Positions 1 through 8,287 are shown, counted from the first letter of the stretch. The stretch is DNA of 64,000 bases from Fontibacter flavus (GCF_042432905.1 NZ_JBHLWI010000004.1:164736-228735); one strand, 5' to 3'. Translations and numbers: made by a program. The notes: generated from the sequence alone by a model not told the origin.

Positions 1-9
1 ATATTATTT

Positions 10-1122
10 ATGATGCGTAACTTATTTATTTTGTTTGGCTTGACCCTTTTGTTTTCATGTAAAGACTCCAAAAAGGAGCGCACTTTTGTATCTGCTGATC
101 TTAGCGATTACATCGTAGATACCCTGTATTTAGAAAAAGATTCTTTGACCAGGAGTCTTCCTTTGGATTTCACCTATTTGGAGCAGGATGGTAAGCCATA
201 TTTGATTGGATATGCTCGTTTCAGATTGTATCAATATGATTATGAATCTGGGAAATTGATCAATAAAGTGATTTTTGAGAGAGAAGGACCGGATGGGATA
301 GGCTCTTTCATTTCGGGATATCTCATCATAGAGGATGGTGTTTTTTTCATTTCAGACCAAAAACAACTTGTTCATGCTGACTTTAATGGGAAAGTTTTGG
401 ATAAGTTTCCTTTGCCTGAAGTACCAGAAGAAAGATTGGCGGTTAATTTCAGTATGGTCAACGGCAACAAGTTGAGTTATGATAAGGAAAAGAAAGAACT
501 GATTTTGGCAGATGTTCCCTATTTGTTGAAAGAACCAAATATGAACTATAAGAACTGGGTATGGAAGTATGATTTGACAAAAAGATCTGCCGAACCTATG
601 CCATTTACTTATCCTGATATTTACAGAGAGCATTATGATGATCCCGAGTTAGGTATTTACTCCCATACTTTTCTTAGTGACCAACAACTTCAAGTGGTGA
701 GTTTTCCCGTAACGGATTCTTTATTGGTGATTGATAGGGGAAGTTCTAAGTGGGTGCCTTCCAAAAGTTCAGCCTCGTTGATTTTTCAGAAAGGTAAAAC
801 AGAACAGCAGGGAGAATACATTGTATTTTCTCCCAGTATGGAGACAAGCAGGTACAAGTGGGTATTTTTTGATCCTAATTCCCAATTGTTGTTCAGGTAT
901 GTGGACATCGCTACCAAAGTTCTTGAAAATAAAGACATTGATAACAAAAGCAGTTTTATCCTTCATAACCTCGATTTTGAGACGGTAGGGGAATTGTTTT
1001 TTCACAATAGGCAGATTGAATCCAGCGGATTTTCTACGCCAAAGGGGTACTATTTTAAATTGGCTAATCCTTCTTCCGATGACGTGGAGGAATACGTAAG
1101 AGTCAAAATTGACTTGAAATAG
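10..1122 (+). CDS. DUF4221-family lipoprotein
   Basis: A 370-residue exported lipoprotein of unknown function. Residues 1-17 form a type II signal peptide that ends in the lipobox LLFSC, so the mature protein should be acylated and sit in the cell envelope. The rest is mostly beta-rich, with aromatic/Asp strand patterns like those of the DUF4221 and 6-bladed propeller lipoproteins common in Cytophagales. Two ATGs stand in tandem at 10 and 13 and either could be used. The gene begins at the window edge, so its promoter is not visible. It converges on ftsY and shares a terminator with it. The family name comes from overall resemblance; no enzymatic motif is visible. Confidence 0.7.
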   Translation: MMRNLFILFGLTLLFSCKDSKKERTFVSADLSDYIVDTLYLEKDSLTRSLPLDFTYLEQDGKPYLIGYARFRLYQYDYESGKLINKVIFEREGPDGIGSFISGYLIIEDGVFFISDQKQLVHADFNGKVLDKFPLPEVPEERLAVNFSMVNGNKLSYDKEKKELILADVPYLLKEPNMNYKNWVWKYDLTKRSAEPMPFTYPDIYREHYDDPELGIYSHTFLSDQQLQVVSFPVTDSLLVIDRGSSKWVPSKSSASLIFQKGKTEQQGEYIVFSPSMETSRYKWVFFDPNSQLLFRYVDIATKVLENKDIDNKSSFILHNLDFETVGELFFHNRQIESSGFSTPKGYYFKLANPSSDDVEEYVRVKIDLK

Positions 1123-1152
1123 TTGCGATCTTTATGTTGACCGACAACATTA

Positions 1153-1184
1153 AAAAAGCCGACCTTTTTGGGCCGGCTTTTTCA
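1153..1184. terminator. Bidirectional intrinsic terminator
   Basis: AAAAAGCCG and CGGCTTTTT form a GC-capped stem with A and T runs on the two sides. It lies between the convergent DUF4221 gene and ftsY and can serve both. Confidence 0.75.
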
Positions 1185-1200
1185 TTTATGGTGATGTTGC

Positions 1201-2157
1201 TTATTTCTTTTTGAACAAGGAGTCTACAAATTCCTTTCTGTTAAAGACCTGTAGGTCCGTCATTTTTTCGCCTACTCCGATATATTTTACAGGAATCTTG
1301 AATTGGTCAGATATGCCAATAACTACTCCGCCTTTGGCTGTGCCATCCAATTTGGTGATAGCAAGTGCAGTGATGTCTGTAGCTTTGGTAAATTCTTTGG
1401 CCTGTACGAATGCATTCTGTCCTGTGGAACCGTCCAGAACAAGCAGGATTTCATGTGGGGCATCATCAATGAATTTTTGCATGACCCTCTTTATCTTACT
1501 GAGCTCGTTCATGAGGTTAACCTTGGTATGCAAGCGTCCAGCTGTATCTACTATTACCACATCGGCATTTGTTTCTACTCCATGCTTAACGGCATCAAAA
1601 GCTACAGAAGCGGGGTCAGTGTTCATGCCGTGTGAGATTACTGGTACGCCAACACGCTCTCCCCATAGGATCAATTGGTCAACAGCAGCAGCACGGAAGG
1701 TATCTGCGGCACCCAATACAACAGACTTACCAGCCTGTTTGAATTGGTAGGCTAATTTTCCGATCGTGGTAGTTTTACCGACACCATTCACACCCACAAC
1801 CATGATAACATAGGGTTTTTTATCGGCAGGCAAATCGAAATCTGAAAGGTCAGCGCTTTGATTTTCTTCTAACAGTCCTGCGATCTCTTCCCTTAGGATG
1901 ACATCCAATTCGGCTGTATTCAGGTATTTATCTTTGGCTACCCTGTCTTCTATTCTTCTGATAACCTTGATGGTAGTTTCTACCCCAACATCGGAGGTGA
2001 TGAGGATTTCTTCCAGTTCATCCAGAATTTCCTCATCGACTTTGGATTTCCCTACGACAGCTTTACTGAGTTTTGAAAAAATATTTTCGCTGGATTTTTG
2101 AAGGCCTTGGTCCAGGCTTTCCTTTTTTTCCTTTGAAAAGAAACCGAAAATTCCCAT
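1201..2157 (-). CDS. ftsY: Signal recognition particle receptor FtsY
   Basis: SRP-receptor GTPase that docks ribosome-nascent chain/SRP complexes at the inner membrane for co-translational insertion. The 318 residues hold an N domain (about 20-100) and a G domain. G-domain motifs visible are GVNGVGKTT (about residue 122), DTFRAAA, DTAGR and TKLDGTAKGG. The long acidic A domain of E. coli FtsY is missing, which is usual for Bacteroidota; only a short basic/aromatic N-terminus (MGIFGFFSKEKK) remains. It lies downstream of rpmB-rpmG-DUF4295 on the same strand, a conserved order in this phylum, but a terminator hairpin separates them. The identification is secure. Confidence 0.97.
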   Translation of the reverse strand: MGIFGFFSKEKKESLDQGLQKSSENIFSKLSKAVVGKSKVDEEILDELEEILITSDVGVETTIKVIRRIEDRVAKDKYLNTAELDVILREEIAGLLEENQSADLSDFDLPADKKPYVIMVVGVNGVGKTTTIGKLAYQFKQAGKSVVLGAADTFRAAAVDQLILWGERVGVPVISHGMNTDPASVAFDAVKHGVETNADVVIVDTAGRLHTKVNLMNELSKIKRVMQKFIDDAPHEILLVLDGSTGQNAFVQAKEFTKATDITALAITKLDGTAKGGVVIGISDQFKIPVKYIGVGEKMTDLQVFNRKEFVDSLFKKK

Positions 2158-2188
2158 AGTGTTTTTTATTTAGAACCCGAATATAATG

Positions 2189-2226
2189 AAAAAGTCCCTT
2201 CATAGCTTTTGCCTGAAGGGACTTTT
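2189..2226 (-). terminator. Terminator after DUF4295 gene
   Basis: AAAGTCCCTTCA pairs with TGAAGGGACTTT. Read on the minus strand the hairpin ends in a T run. It lies between the ribosomal-protein unit and ftsY. Confidence 0.7.
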
Positions 2227-2248
2227 GTTGCATTACGATGTAAGGCAA

Positions 2249-2401
2249 TTATTTTTTCAAGGTATCCTGAACCATTGTGGTTGGAACCATTTCTTCTCTG
2301 AAGGTATAAGCACCGGTTTTTTCAGACTTCACAGCCTTGATAACCTTTGCATATGTGACACCACCTTCTTTCTTAAGGGTTGCTACTACTTTCTTAGCCA
2401 T
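2249..2401 (-). CDS. DUF4295 mini-protein
   Basis: A 50-residue basic protein (begins MAKKVVATLKKEGG, ends VQDTLKK) read directly from the minus strand. It sits just downstream of rpmG and upstream of ftsY. Proteins of this size, composition and position are known as DUF4295 across Bacteroidota. The conserved company of L28 and L33 suggests a ribosome-associated role, but this is inference. Start and stop are unambiguous: the ATG is at 2401 and the TAA ends at 2249. Confidence 0.85.
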   Translation of the reverse strand: MAKKVVATLKKEGGVTYAKVIKAVKSEKTGAYTFREEMVPTTMVQDTLKK

Positions 2402-2447
2402 ATCTTAAAAGGGTTTTAATGCCGCTTGGCGCAACAATGATCCTAAA

Positions 2448-2630
2448 TTATTTAATTTCTTTATGTACCGTAACTTTCTTCAAGATAGGGTTGTATTTTT
2501 TCAACTCCAATCTCTCAGTCGTATTTTTACGGTTTTTGGTAGTGATGTATCTGGATGTTCCAGCAACACCTGAATTTTTGTGCTCTGTGCATTCCAATAC
2601 TACCTGAACTCTGTTACCTTTCTTAGCCAT
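2448..2630 (-). CDS. rpmG: 50S ribosomal protein L33
   Basis: Large-subunit ribosomal protein L33, 60 residues, the normal family length. It has the typical MAKKGNRVQVVLECTEHK start and the Y-I-T-T-K-N-R-K-N-T core. It carries a single Cys rather than the four zinc-ligand cysteines of the C+ type, so it is a C- (zinc-free) form. It is co-directional with rpmB 36 nt upstream and with the DUF4295 gene downstream, and the three are probably one transcript. Confidence 0.96.
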   Translation of the reverse strand: MAKKGNRVQVVLECTEHKNSGVAGTSRYITTKNRKNTTERLELKKYNPILKKVTVHKEIK

Positions 2631-2666
2631 CGCTCTGTATTTTTAAATGGGTAAACCTATTCTTGA

Positions 2667-2909
2667 TTATTTAATGATGATCATACCTTTATCCTGAGCA
2701 TCTTTCAATACGGCGCTAACACCTTTCTTATTGATAGTTCTCAAAGCTTTGGTACAAACTTTCAACGTGATCCAAGCATCTTCCTCAGGAATGTAGAAGT
2801 TTTTCTTGTGTAAGTTAGGATAAAACTTACGCTTGGTCTTGTTGTTCGCGTGCGATACATTATTACCTACTCGAGGCCTTTTACCGGTGATGTCACAAAC
2901 TTTTGCCAT
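2667..2909 (-). CDS. rpmB: 50S ribosomal protein L28
   Basis: Large-subunit ribosomal protein L28, 80 residues. The diagnostic N-terminus MAKVCDITGKRPRVGNNVSHANNKTKR is followed by the W-I-T-L-K-V segment. It is the first gene of the rpmB-rpmG-DUF4295 unit read on the minus strand. Its upstream side (2910-3046) is a short AT-rich spacer that leads into the 7-bp-periodic array. Confidence 0.97.
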   Translation of the reverse strand: MAKVCDITGKRPRVGNNVSHANNKTKRKFYPNLHKKNFYIPEEDAWITLKVCTKALRTINKKGVSAVLKDAQDKGMIIIK

Positions 2910-3046
2910 GATATATTATCGTATTATTAGAGACGTTTTTTCAATTGAGTCTGCAAATATCGGACTTTTAGCTGAATTACCAAAAGTACACTTCAAAAAT
3001 ATTCCGTAAAGTTTTAAAAATGTGTGGGATGGTGGGAGAGGCGATA

Positions 3047-3240
3047 GATTAGAAGCGTGAAGCGAGAGGTTAGAATCAAGAAAAATAATTTCGGAAGTGT
3101 GAAGTCGGATTGCTGAAGAGAAATTATGACGGGGCAATGCCAATAAACCCAAAACCCAAAACCCAAAACCCAAAACCCAAAACCCAAAATACCAATTACC
3201 AATTAACTAATCACTAATCAATTAATCCCTGTCCAACTAA
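3047..3240. repeat. Degenerate 7-bp-periodic tandem array (A)
   Basis: The whole spacer falls into heptamers. A first block has units ending in GA (GATTAGA, AGCGTGA, AGCGAGA, GGTTAGA). Then come six exact CCCAAAA copies (3148-3189), then degenerate ACC/TCA units (AATTACC, AATTAAC, TAATCAC, TAATCAA). Two apparent ORFs here only reflect the repeat. No gene is seen. Confidence 0.8.
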
Positions 3241-3241
3241 T

Positions 3242-3400
3242 TCACTTTTCCTTATAAGGACAATGTTTGCATCCACTTCCGCAGCAATACCCTCTTCTTG
3301 AGTGATATTGTGCGGTAAATACCATTAAGCCCTTTTCATTCATGTAATAATCTCCAGGAATTAGCTTCATGGGCATTGCCGGCTTCTTTTTGGAATTCAT
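3242..3400 (-). CDS. DUF5522 Cys-rich mini-protein
   Basis: A 52-residue ORF read on the minus strand, ATG at 3400 and TGA ending at 3242. It ends in the compact cysteine motif GYCCGSGCKHCPYK. Proteins with this CCGSGCKHCPY ending are annotated DUF5522 and often lie near unrelated housekeeping genes in Bacteroidota. Four closely spaced cysteines suggest metal or Fe-S binding, but this is inference; the function is unknown. It is divergent from the ornithine aminotransferase gene and preceded by the repeat array. Confidence 0.85.
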   Translation of the reverse strand: MNSKKKPAMPMKLIPGDYYMNEKGLMVFTAQYHSRRGYCCGSGCKHCPYKEK

Positions 3401-3475
3401 TCTTTATCCTAATGGCTTTTATTATATTTGTCAAAGTTGAATTTGTCCTTGACGGGCAGCAAAAATACAAATTTT

Positions 3476-4750
3476 ATGATGGAAACAATAAACTCAAGCA
3501 AACAGGCCATTGAATTGGAAGACAAATATGGAGCACATAATTACCATCCCTTGCCTGTTGTGCTGTCCAGGGGAGAGGGCGTTTTTTTGTGGGATGTAGA
3601 AGGTAAAAAATACTATGATTTTCTTTCAGCTTATTCTGCTGTAAACCAAGGTCATTGTCATCCAAGGATCAAAGAGGCTTTGATCGAACAAGCTGGAACT
3701 TTGACCTTGACTTCAAGGGCATTTTATAATGATGTGCTAGGGCCCTTTGAGAAATATATTACTGAATATTTCGGCTTTGATAAGGTGCTTCCTATGAATA
3801 CAGGTGCCGAGGGTGTGGAAACTGCCATCAAAATTGCCAGAAAATGGGGCTATGAGAAAAAAGGAGTAGCAGAAGGTATGGCGAAGATTGTTGTAGCCGA
3901 AAACAACTTCCACGGAAGGACCTCTACAATTATTTCATTTTCATCTGATGCGAATGCAAGGAAGAATTTCGGCCCATATATGACGGGTTTTGTCAGTATT
4001 CCCTATAATGACATCGAAGCATTGAAGACTGCTTTGAAAGATGAAAATGTAGTGGCGTTTTTGGTAGAACCAATTCAAGGTGAGGCTGGCGTATATACAC
4101 CGGCAGAGGATTTTATCCAATTGGCAGCGGAAGCTTGTAAGTCCAAAAATGTGCTTTTCATTGCGGATGAGATTCAGACGGGAATAGCCAGGACAGGCTC
4201 ATTATTGGCAGTCTGTGGTAATTGTTCCTGCGAAGGACATTGTGAAAGACAGTCTACCTATGTGAAACCTGACCTGTTGATTTTAGGCAAAGCCATTTCT
4301 GGAGGCTTTTATCCAGTTTCTGCTGTTTTGGCAGATAACTATATCATGGATGTTATCAAGCCGGGAACCCACGGATCTACTTTCGGTGGCAATCCCCTGG
4401 GAGCAAAAGTGGCCATGACTGCATTGGAGGTAGTTAGAGATGAAAAACTGGCCCAAAATGCCAGGAAATTAGGTAAAATCTTCCGTGAGCGCATGCAGGT
4501 TTTGGTCGAAAAATACAGCATTCTAAAATTGGTAAGAGGAAAAGGTTTGCTAAATGCTATAGTGGTCAATGATTCACCGGACAGCAGCACTGCTTGGGAT
4601 ATGTGCGTGGCATTAAAAGATAACGGGCTATTGGCCAAACCAACACATGGTAATATCATCCGTTTTGCCCCACCTTTGGTGATGACAGAAGAACAACTGC
4701 ATGATTGCTGTGATATCATTGAAAAGGTGGTGAGGGAGTTTGAAAAGTAG
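3476..4750 (+). CDS. rocD: Ornithine aminotransferase
   Basis: PLP-dependent ornithine delta-aminotransferase (ornithine + 2-oxoglutarate to glutamate semialdehyde + glutamate), linking arginine and proline metabolism. Seen: the fold-I aminotransferase pattern, NTGAEGVETAIKIARKWGY, the cofactor Asp in FIADEIQTGIART, the Schiff-base lysine in LGKAISGG, and HGSTFGGNP. The ATG at 3476 (tandem with 3479) gives 424 residues and is preferred over an upstream TTG. Oddity: between ARTGSLLAV and VKPDLL there is a cysteine cluster, CGNCSCEGHC, absent from classical enzymes and reminiscent of a small metal site. Identification is strong; the role of the cluster is unknown. Confidence 0.93.
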   Translation: MMETINSSKQAIELEDKYGAHNYHPLPVVLSRGEGVFLWDVEGKKYYDFLSAYSAVNQGHCHPRIKEALIEQAGTLTLTSRAFYNDVLGPFEKYITEYFGFDKVLPMNTGAEGVETAIKIARKWGYEKKGVAEGMAKIVVAENNFHGRTSTIISFSSDANARKNFGPYMTGFVSIPYNDIEALKTALKDENVVAFLVEPIQGEAGVYTPAEDFIQLAAEACKSKNVLFIADEIQTGIARTGSLLAVCGNCSCEGHCERQSTYVKPDLLILGKAISGGFYPVSAVLADNYIMDVIKPGTHGSTFGGNPLGAKVAMTALEVVRDEKLAQNARKLGKIFRERMQVLVEKYSILKLVRGKGLLNAIVVNDSPDSSTAWDMCVALKDNGLLAKPTHGNIIRFAPPLVMTEEQLHDCCDIIEKVVREFEK

Positions 4751-4828
4751 AAGTAGATTAAACAGATTCTGATTATGTGCTATTCTGTCAGTAGACGAAT
4801 AATCCTTTGATTTTGGAATAGAAGCTTA

Positions 4829-4924
4829 CTTTCCAGTAGGCAGGACCGATGACGGAAGTCCGAAGAAGGCAAAGATTTGGAGTTTACTACGTAATATAGC
4901 CTTGGGAATAAGCTACTGGCAAAG
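4829..4924 (+). ncRNA. Candidate structured RNA or REP-like element
   Basis: A multibranched fold can be drawn. The outer stem CTTTCCAGTAGGC (4829-4841) pairs with GCTACTGGCAAAG (4912-4924) with one bulge. Inside are a GGAC/GTCC hairpin and an AAGGC/GCCTT hairpin that holds a TTAC/GTAA loop. A TGAAACA/TGTTTCA hairpin (4938-4970) and an intrinsic terminator follow. No ORF of note is present. It could be the 3' UTR of rocD, a free small RNA or a palindromic repeat. I do not recognise it. Confidence 0.3.
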
Positions 4925-4970
4925 TTCCAAATATTCATGAAACAGGAATACTAGTATGATTCATGTTTCA

Positions 4971-5009
4971 AAAACCCTTCAAGTGAATGAAAAGCTTGAA
5001 GGGTTTTTT
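4971..5009 (+). terminator. Intrinsic terminator
   Basis: AAAACCCTTCAAG pairs with CTTGAAGGGTTTT, followed by a T run. It ends the rocD/candidate RNA transcript. Confidence 0.85.
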
Positions 5010-5058
5010 AATTTTTATTTTAATGAGGATAATTTTTTAAAGCCTATTCTGGTTTTTT

Positions 5059-5066
5059 TACCTTTG
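5059..5066 (+). promoter_or_regulatory. -7 box TACCTTTG before the HAD gene
   Basis: An exact match to the Bacteroidota -7 consensus TAnnTTTG, 21 nt before the ATG. No good TTTG -33 element is present at the right spacing. Confidence 0.35.
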
Positions 5067-5087
5067 GGCCGTCAAACCTGTTAACAC

Positions 5088-5738
5088 ATGAGCAAAGCCA
5101 TTATTTTCGATATGGATGGGGTGATATGTCATACCAATCCCTTTCATTCCATCGCCTTTAAAGAGTTTTTTGCTAAAAGGAATCTTTTCCCAACAGAGGA
5201 AGAGTTTGCACTTCACATGTATGGGAAGAATAATTCCTATATTCTAAGCCATTTTTTGGGAAGAAAAATTGAAGGGCAGGAGTTATTGGATTTGGAGTTT
5301 GAGAAAGAAAGTTTGTTCCGTGAAATTTATAAAGAACAGGTTAATCCGATATCAGGTTTTATGGAGTTTTTTGATTCCCTTAAGAAGGAAGGACTTAAAA
5401 CTGGTGTAGCTACTTCTGCTCCATTGGCTAATCTGGAATTGATAGCAGGAACGTTGAGTTTAATTGATAGGATGGAATCCATCCTCGCAAGCGAACATGT
5501 GACCAAGCATAAGCCTGACCCTGAGGTATACCTGAAATCCTCTTATAATCTTGAGGTGGAGCCAGATTTCTGTATCGTGTTTGAAGATTCTTTTTCGGGA
5601 GTTACAGCAGCCAAGAATGCTGGAATGAAGGTAGTAGGAGTGTTGTCTTCACATTCGAAAGAAGAATTGCCGGTTTGTGATTACTATATTAATGACTATA
5701 TCGGATTGGATGTGAATAGAATATTAAGCTTGCTTTAG
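5088..5738 (+). CDS. HAD-family hydrolase, phosphoglucomutase-like
   Basis: A haloacid-dehalogenase superfamily phosphatase or mutase of 216 residues. Seen: nucleophile motif I at the N-terminus (IIFDMDGVICHT, the two Asp acting as nucleophile and acid/base), a helical cap (about 20-80), motif II TGVATSAP, motif III lysine in KHKPDPEVY, and motif IV FEDSFSGVTAAKNAGM. The arrangement is that of the beta-phosphoglucomutase/phosphoglycolate phosphatase subgroup. The substrate cannot be set from sequence. It appears monocistronic, with its own -7 box upstream and the porin gene 295 nt downstream. Confidence 0.9.
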   Translation: MSKAIIFDMDGVICHTNPFHSIAFKEFFAKRNLFPTEEEFALHMYGKNNSYILSHFLGRKIEGQELLDLEFEKESLFREIYKEQVNPISGFMEFFDSLKKEGLKTGVATSAPLANLELIAGTLSLIDRMESILASEHVTKHKPDPEVYLKSSYNLEVEPDFCIVFEDSFSGVTAAKNAGMKVVGVLSSHSKEELPVCDYYINDYIGLDVNRILSLL

Positions 5739-5781
5739 AGAACTAATTTCAAAAAAAATCAGGGTTCCCCCAATGATTTTG

Positions 5782-5831
5782 CTTAACATTATTTTAAGGA
5801 TTTTTTAATATTAAGTCATGACTTAACATTA
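5782..5831 (+). promoter_or_regulatory. Palindromic operator-like site before porin gene
   Basis: The perfect 16-bp palindrome TTAAGTCATGACTTAA (5811-5826) overlaps the second of two CTTAACATTA direct repeats (5782-5791 and 5822-5831, exactly 40 bp apart). The first copy is itself part of a CTTAA-N7-TTAAG inverted repeat. The site lies about 200 nt before the porin ATG. Regulator unknown; a phosphate-response role is inference from the gene downstream. Confidence 0.45.
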
Positions 5832-6033
5832 GCTTAATATTTAAAAATTTAAAATTTTGAAGACTTTATCAAGTTTTTCAATGCGTTGATTGTCCGGAAA
5901 CTCCAATTCTTACCCTTTGTTGATATGTCGATTAACAAATTGATAACAGTTAAGACATCATAAAGAAATATTGACGCCGCAACTTTGCATCGCTGTACAA
6001 TAAGTATCCAATACTTAAAAAAATATTTCTGAC

Positions 6034-7245
6034 ATGCGGATAAAATTCGCTTTAGCCTTCACTGTATTGGTGCTGGCATTTGTCGACGTTTTTGCAAGGG
6101 ACGTTGATGAAGATTCTCTATATACCGTAGAGGAAAAAAAACAAGTTAAAAAGAGCTGGTATGAGACCATTCAACTTCGGGGTTATGCGCAGTTGAGGTA
6201 TAATGGTTTGTTTGAAACAAATCCTGACCTGAAGTGTGATCAATGTGATAAATCTTGGGGAGGTGAAGGAGGAGGTTTCTTCTTTCGAAGGATACGGATG
6301 ATATTCTATGGACAGATCCATGAAAGGGTGTATATGTACATACAGCCTGATTTCGCATCGGGGGGAAATAATTTCGCTCAAATCAGGGATGCCTATTTTG
6401 ATTTGGGGTTAGACGCTAAACAGGAATTCAGATTGCGAATTGGTCAGTCTAAGGTGCCTTTTGGTTTTGAAAACCTTCAATCATCACAGAATAGGATTCC
6501 TTTAGATCGTCATGATGGGCTTAATTCTGCTGTGGCTAACGAACGGGATATTGGGGTAATGTTCTATTATGCACCAATCGAGATCAGGAAGAGATTCAGT
6601 AGTTTGGTGTCTTCCGGATTAAAGGGTTCTGGTGATTATGGGGTCTTGGGCATAGGACTTTACAACGGTCAGACGGCCAATGCGCCTGAAAAAAACAAGT
6701 CTTTTCACTTAGTGTCAAGAGCGACCTGGCCTTGGGAATTGAACTCTGGACAGATCATTGAAACCTCTTTTCAGGCTTATACAGGAAAGTTTGTAATCAA
6801 TAGAAATCCCCAGACAGATTTTACCCAAACCGAATTTGAGGAATATAGGTATGGTCCATCTCTGATTATATACCCCCAGCCATTTGGTCTTCAGGCCGAG
6901 TTCAATTGGGGCCGTGGTCCTGAATATGATCCGGAAACAAACACTGTAAAAGATGCACCTATTAGAGGTGGGTATGTGATGGCCACTTATATGCTAAAAG
7001 CCCAAAAGGATATTTTCATACCTTTTACTAGGTACCATTATTATAAAGGAGGTAAAAAGCATGAGTTGGATGCAACCAGACATAGGGTAAACGAACTCGA
7101 GATAGGCATTGAATGGCAGCCGCATAAGGCTTTTGAATTGGTAGCGATGTACACCATTTCAGATAGAACCTTTGAAAACTCTCTTAACCCTGATAATAGA
7201 CAAAAAGGAAGTTTGCTGAGGTTACAGGCCCAGGTGAATTTCTAA
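6034..7245 (+). CDS. Phosphate-selective porin O/P family protein
   Basis: Outer-membrane beta-barrel channel of 403 residues with a cleaved type I signal peptide (about 1-21, cut after VFA). Family features seen: LRGYAQLRYN, the FFFRRIRMIFYGQI strand, and FRLRIGQSKVPFGFENLQSSQNRIPLDRHD, the pattern of OprP/OprO-type porins. In Pseudomonas these pass phosphate or polyphosphate; here the anion is unproven. A small loop (CDQCDKSW) near the N-terminus carries two cysteines. The gene stands alone with a palindromic site upstream and a terminator downstream, which fits a regulated monocistronic unit. Confidence 0.85.
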   Translation: MRIKFALAFTVLVLAFVDVFARDVDEDSLYTVEEKKQVKKSWYETIQLRGYAQLRYNGLFETNPDLKCDQCDKSWGGEGGGFFFRRIRMIFYGQIHERVYMYIQPDFASGGNNFAQIRDAYFDLGLDAKQEFRLRIGQSKVPFGFENLQSSQNRIPLDRHDGLNSAVANERDIGVMFYYAPIEIRKRFSSLVSSGLKGSGDYGVLGIGLYNGQTANAPEKNKSFHLVSRATWPWELNSGQIIETSFQAYTGKFVINRNPQTDFTQTEFEEYRYGPSLIIYPQPFGLQAEFNWGRGPEYDPETNTVKDAPIRGGYVMATYMLKAQKDIFIPFTRYHYYKGGKKHELDATRHRVNELEIGIEWQPHKAFELVAMYTISDRTFENSLNPDNRQKGSLLRLQAQVNF

Positions 7246-7281
7246 AAAAATAAATAACGTTTAGTTTATATTGTGTGAAAG

Positions 7282-7309
7282 CAGGTCCCATTGGAGACCT
7301 GTTTTTTTT
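7282..7309 (+). terminator. Terminator of porin gene
   Basis: CAGGTC pairs with GACCTG, followed by eight T. Confidence 0.7.
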
Positions 7310-7333
7310 GGTATTCACTGTTAAGTTAAATTT

Positions 7334-8068
7334 TTACCTGGAGCTAAAATCCATTTTGTGAAGAATGGTAAACCTCCCGGAGTTGATGAATTCATTGTTT
7401 TGGGTCTGTGGGAAATGCTGGTAAATCATCTGGTAGGTGATCGAAAGGTCAACCTGTTTGCCAGCGGATAAGATTAGGCCGGCCAATGTTCTGTTTTGAT
7501 TAAAAAGGCTACCTTTTGAAAAATTACCTGCATTGAACATGATTTCATTTGCTGTATACCACTGAATTCCCTTCAGATTTTCGAAGATCGGTCCCTGAAG
7601 CTGTAAGGCATACCTAAGTCGGTTGAAAGTATCGTAAGAATATGTTTTTGTTTTAAATTCCGGCATAACTTCAATAAATCGCTGCTCGGCTCTAAAGCGA
7701 TGTGTTAAATGAATTTTCGAATAATTACGGTTTACCTGTAGTTGTTGCCAAATTCTGTTTTCATCTAATAAAATTGGTTCGCCTTTTTCCAAATAGGTTC
7801 CAAACCATGCATAGCCGGCGCTCAATGAAATATTTTTGGGTGTGAAATAACTGAACCCAGCTCTGGCAGCCACCAGACTTGGGTAAAATAAGGTAGTGCC
7901 TTTGGTGCGGTGATTGAGATCAAAAGTAACTCCCCATTTATCCGAAATTTTTGTTTGGTTATTGTATGTCAGCCATTTTTGAAAGTCTTGTTGGCCAAAA
8001 ACTGTTCCTGTCAAGACACTTGAAGTAAACAATAAGAGTAGGATGGTCAAGCTTTTTTTCATGTTCAT
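7334..8068 (-). CDS. DUF2490 outer-membrane protein
   Basis: A 244-residue predicted outer-membrane beta-barrel of unknown function. An N-terminal signal peptide (about 1-25, ending VFGQ) is followed by QDFQKWLTYNNQTKIS and alternating-residue strands, the pattern of DUF2490. The C-terminus ends in hydrophobic/aromatic strand residues, as expected for BAM substrates. It converges with the porin gene and has about 250 nt upstream shared with hemB's promoter region. Confidence 0.75.
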   Translation of the reverse strand: MNMKKSLTILLLLFTSSVLTGTVFGQQDFQKWLTYNNQTKISDKWGVTFDLNHRTKGTTLFYPSLVAARAGFSYFTPKNISLSAGYAWFGTYLEKGEPILLDENRIWQQLQVNRNYSKIHLTHRFRAEQRFIEVMPEFKTKTYSYDTFNRLRYALQLQGPIFENLKGIQWYTANEIMFNAGNFSKGSLFNQNRTLAGLILSAGKQVDLSITYQMIYQHFPQTQNNEFINSGRFTILHKMDFSSR

Positions 8069-8287
8069 AACCTCATTAAAATTCTGTGCATTTGGGATTG
8101 GGCGATACCTAATTTATTTTTTTAATCAAAAATTAGAATGTGACAAAAGTTACATTGAGGGTATATGCTATTTTATTTTTTATCGAAAGGAAAATTTACA
8201 GGATGATTGGTTGGCTTTATGATCGAATAGGGGGAACGAAAGGTATTTATTATTCTTTTTTGGAATTTTCCTGTAGCTAATTATAGT

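Noticed and set aside
3148..3189. CCCAAAA repeats resembling a eukaryotic telomere
   Set aside because: It is internal, between bacterial genes, only six copies long, and part of a larger heptad array. No chromosome end is implied.
2916..3202. Two overlapping minus-strand ORFs with GFGFWVLG-type repeats
   Set aside because: They are translations of the 7-bp repeat array, which gives 7-residue repeats in any frame; no start context or family.
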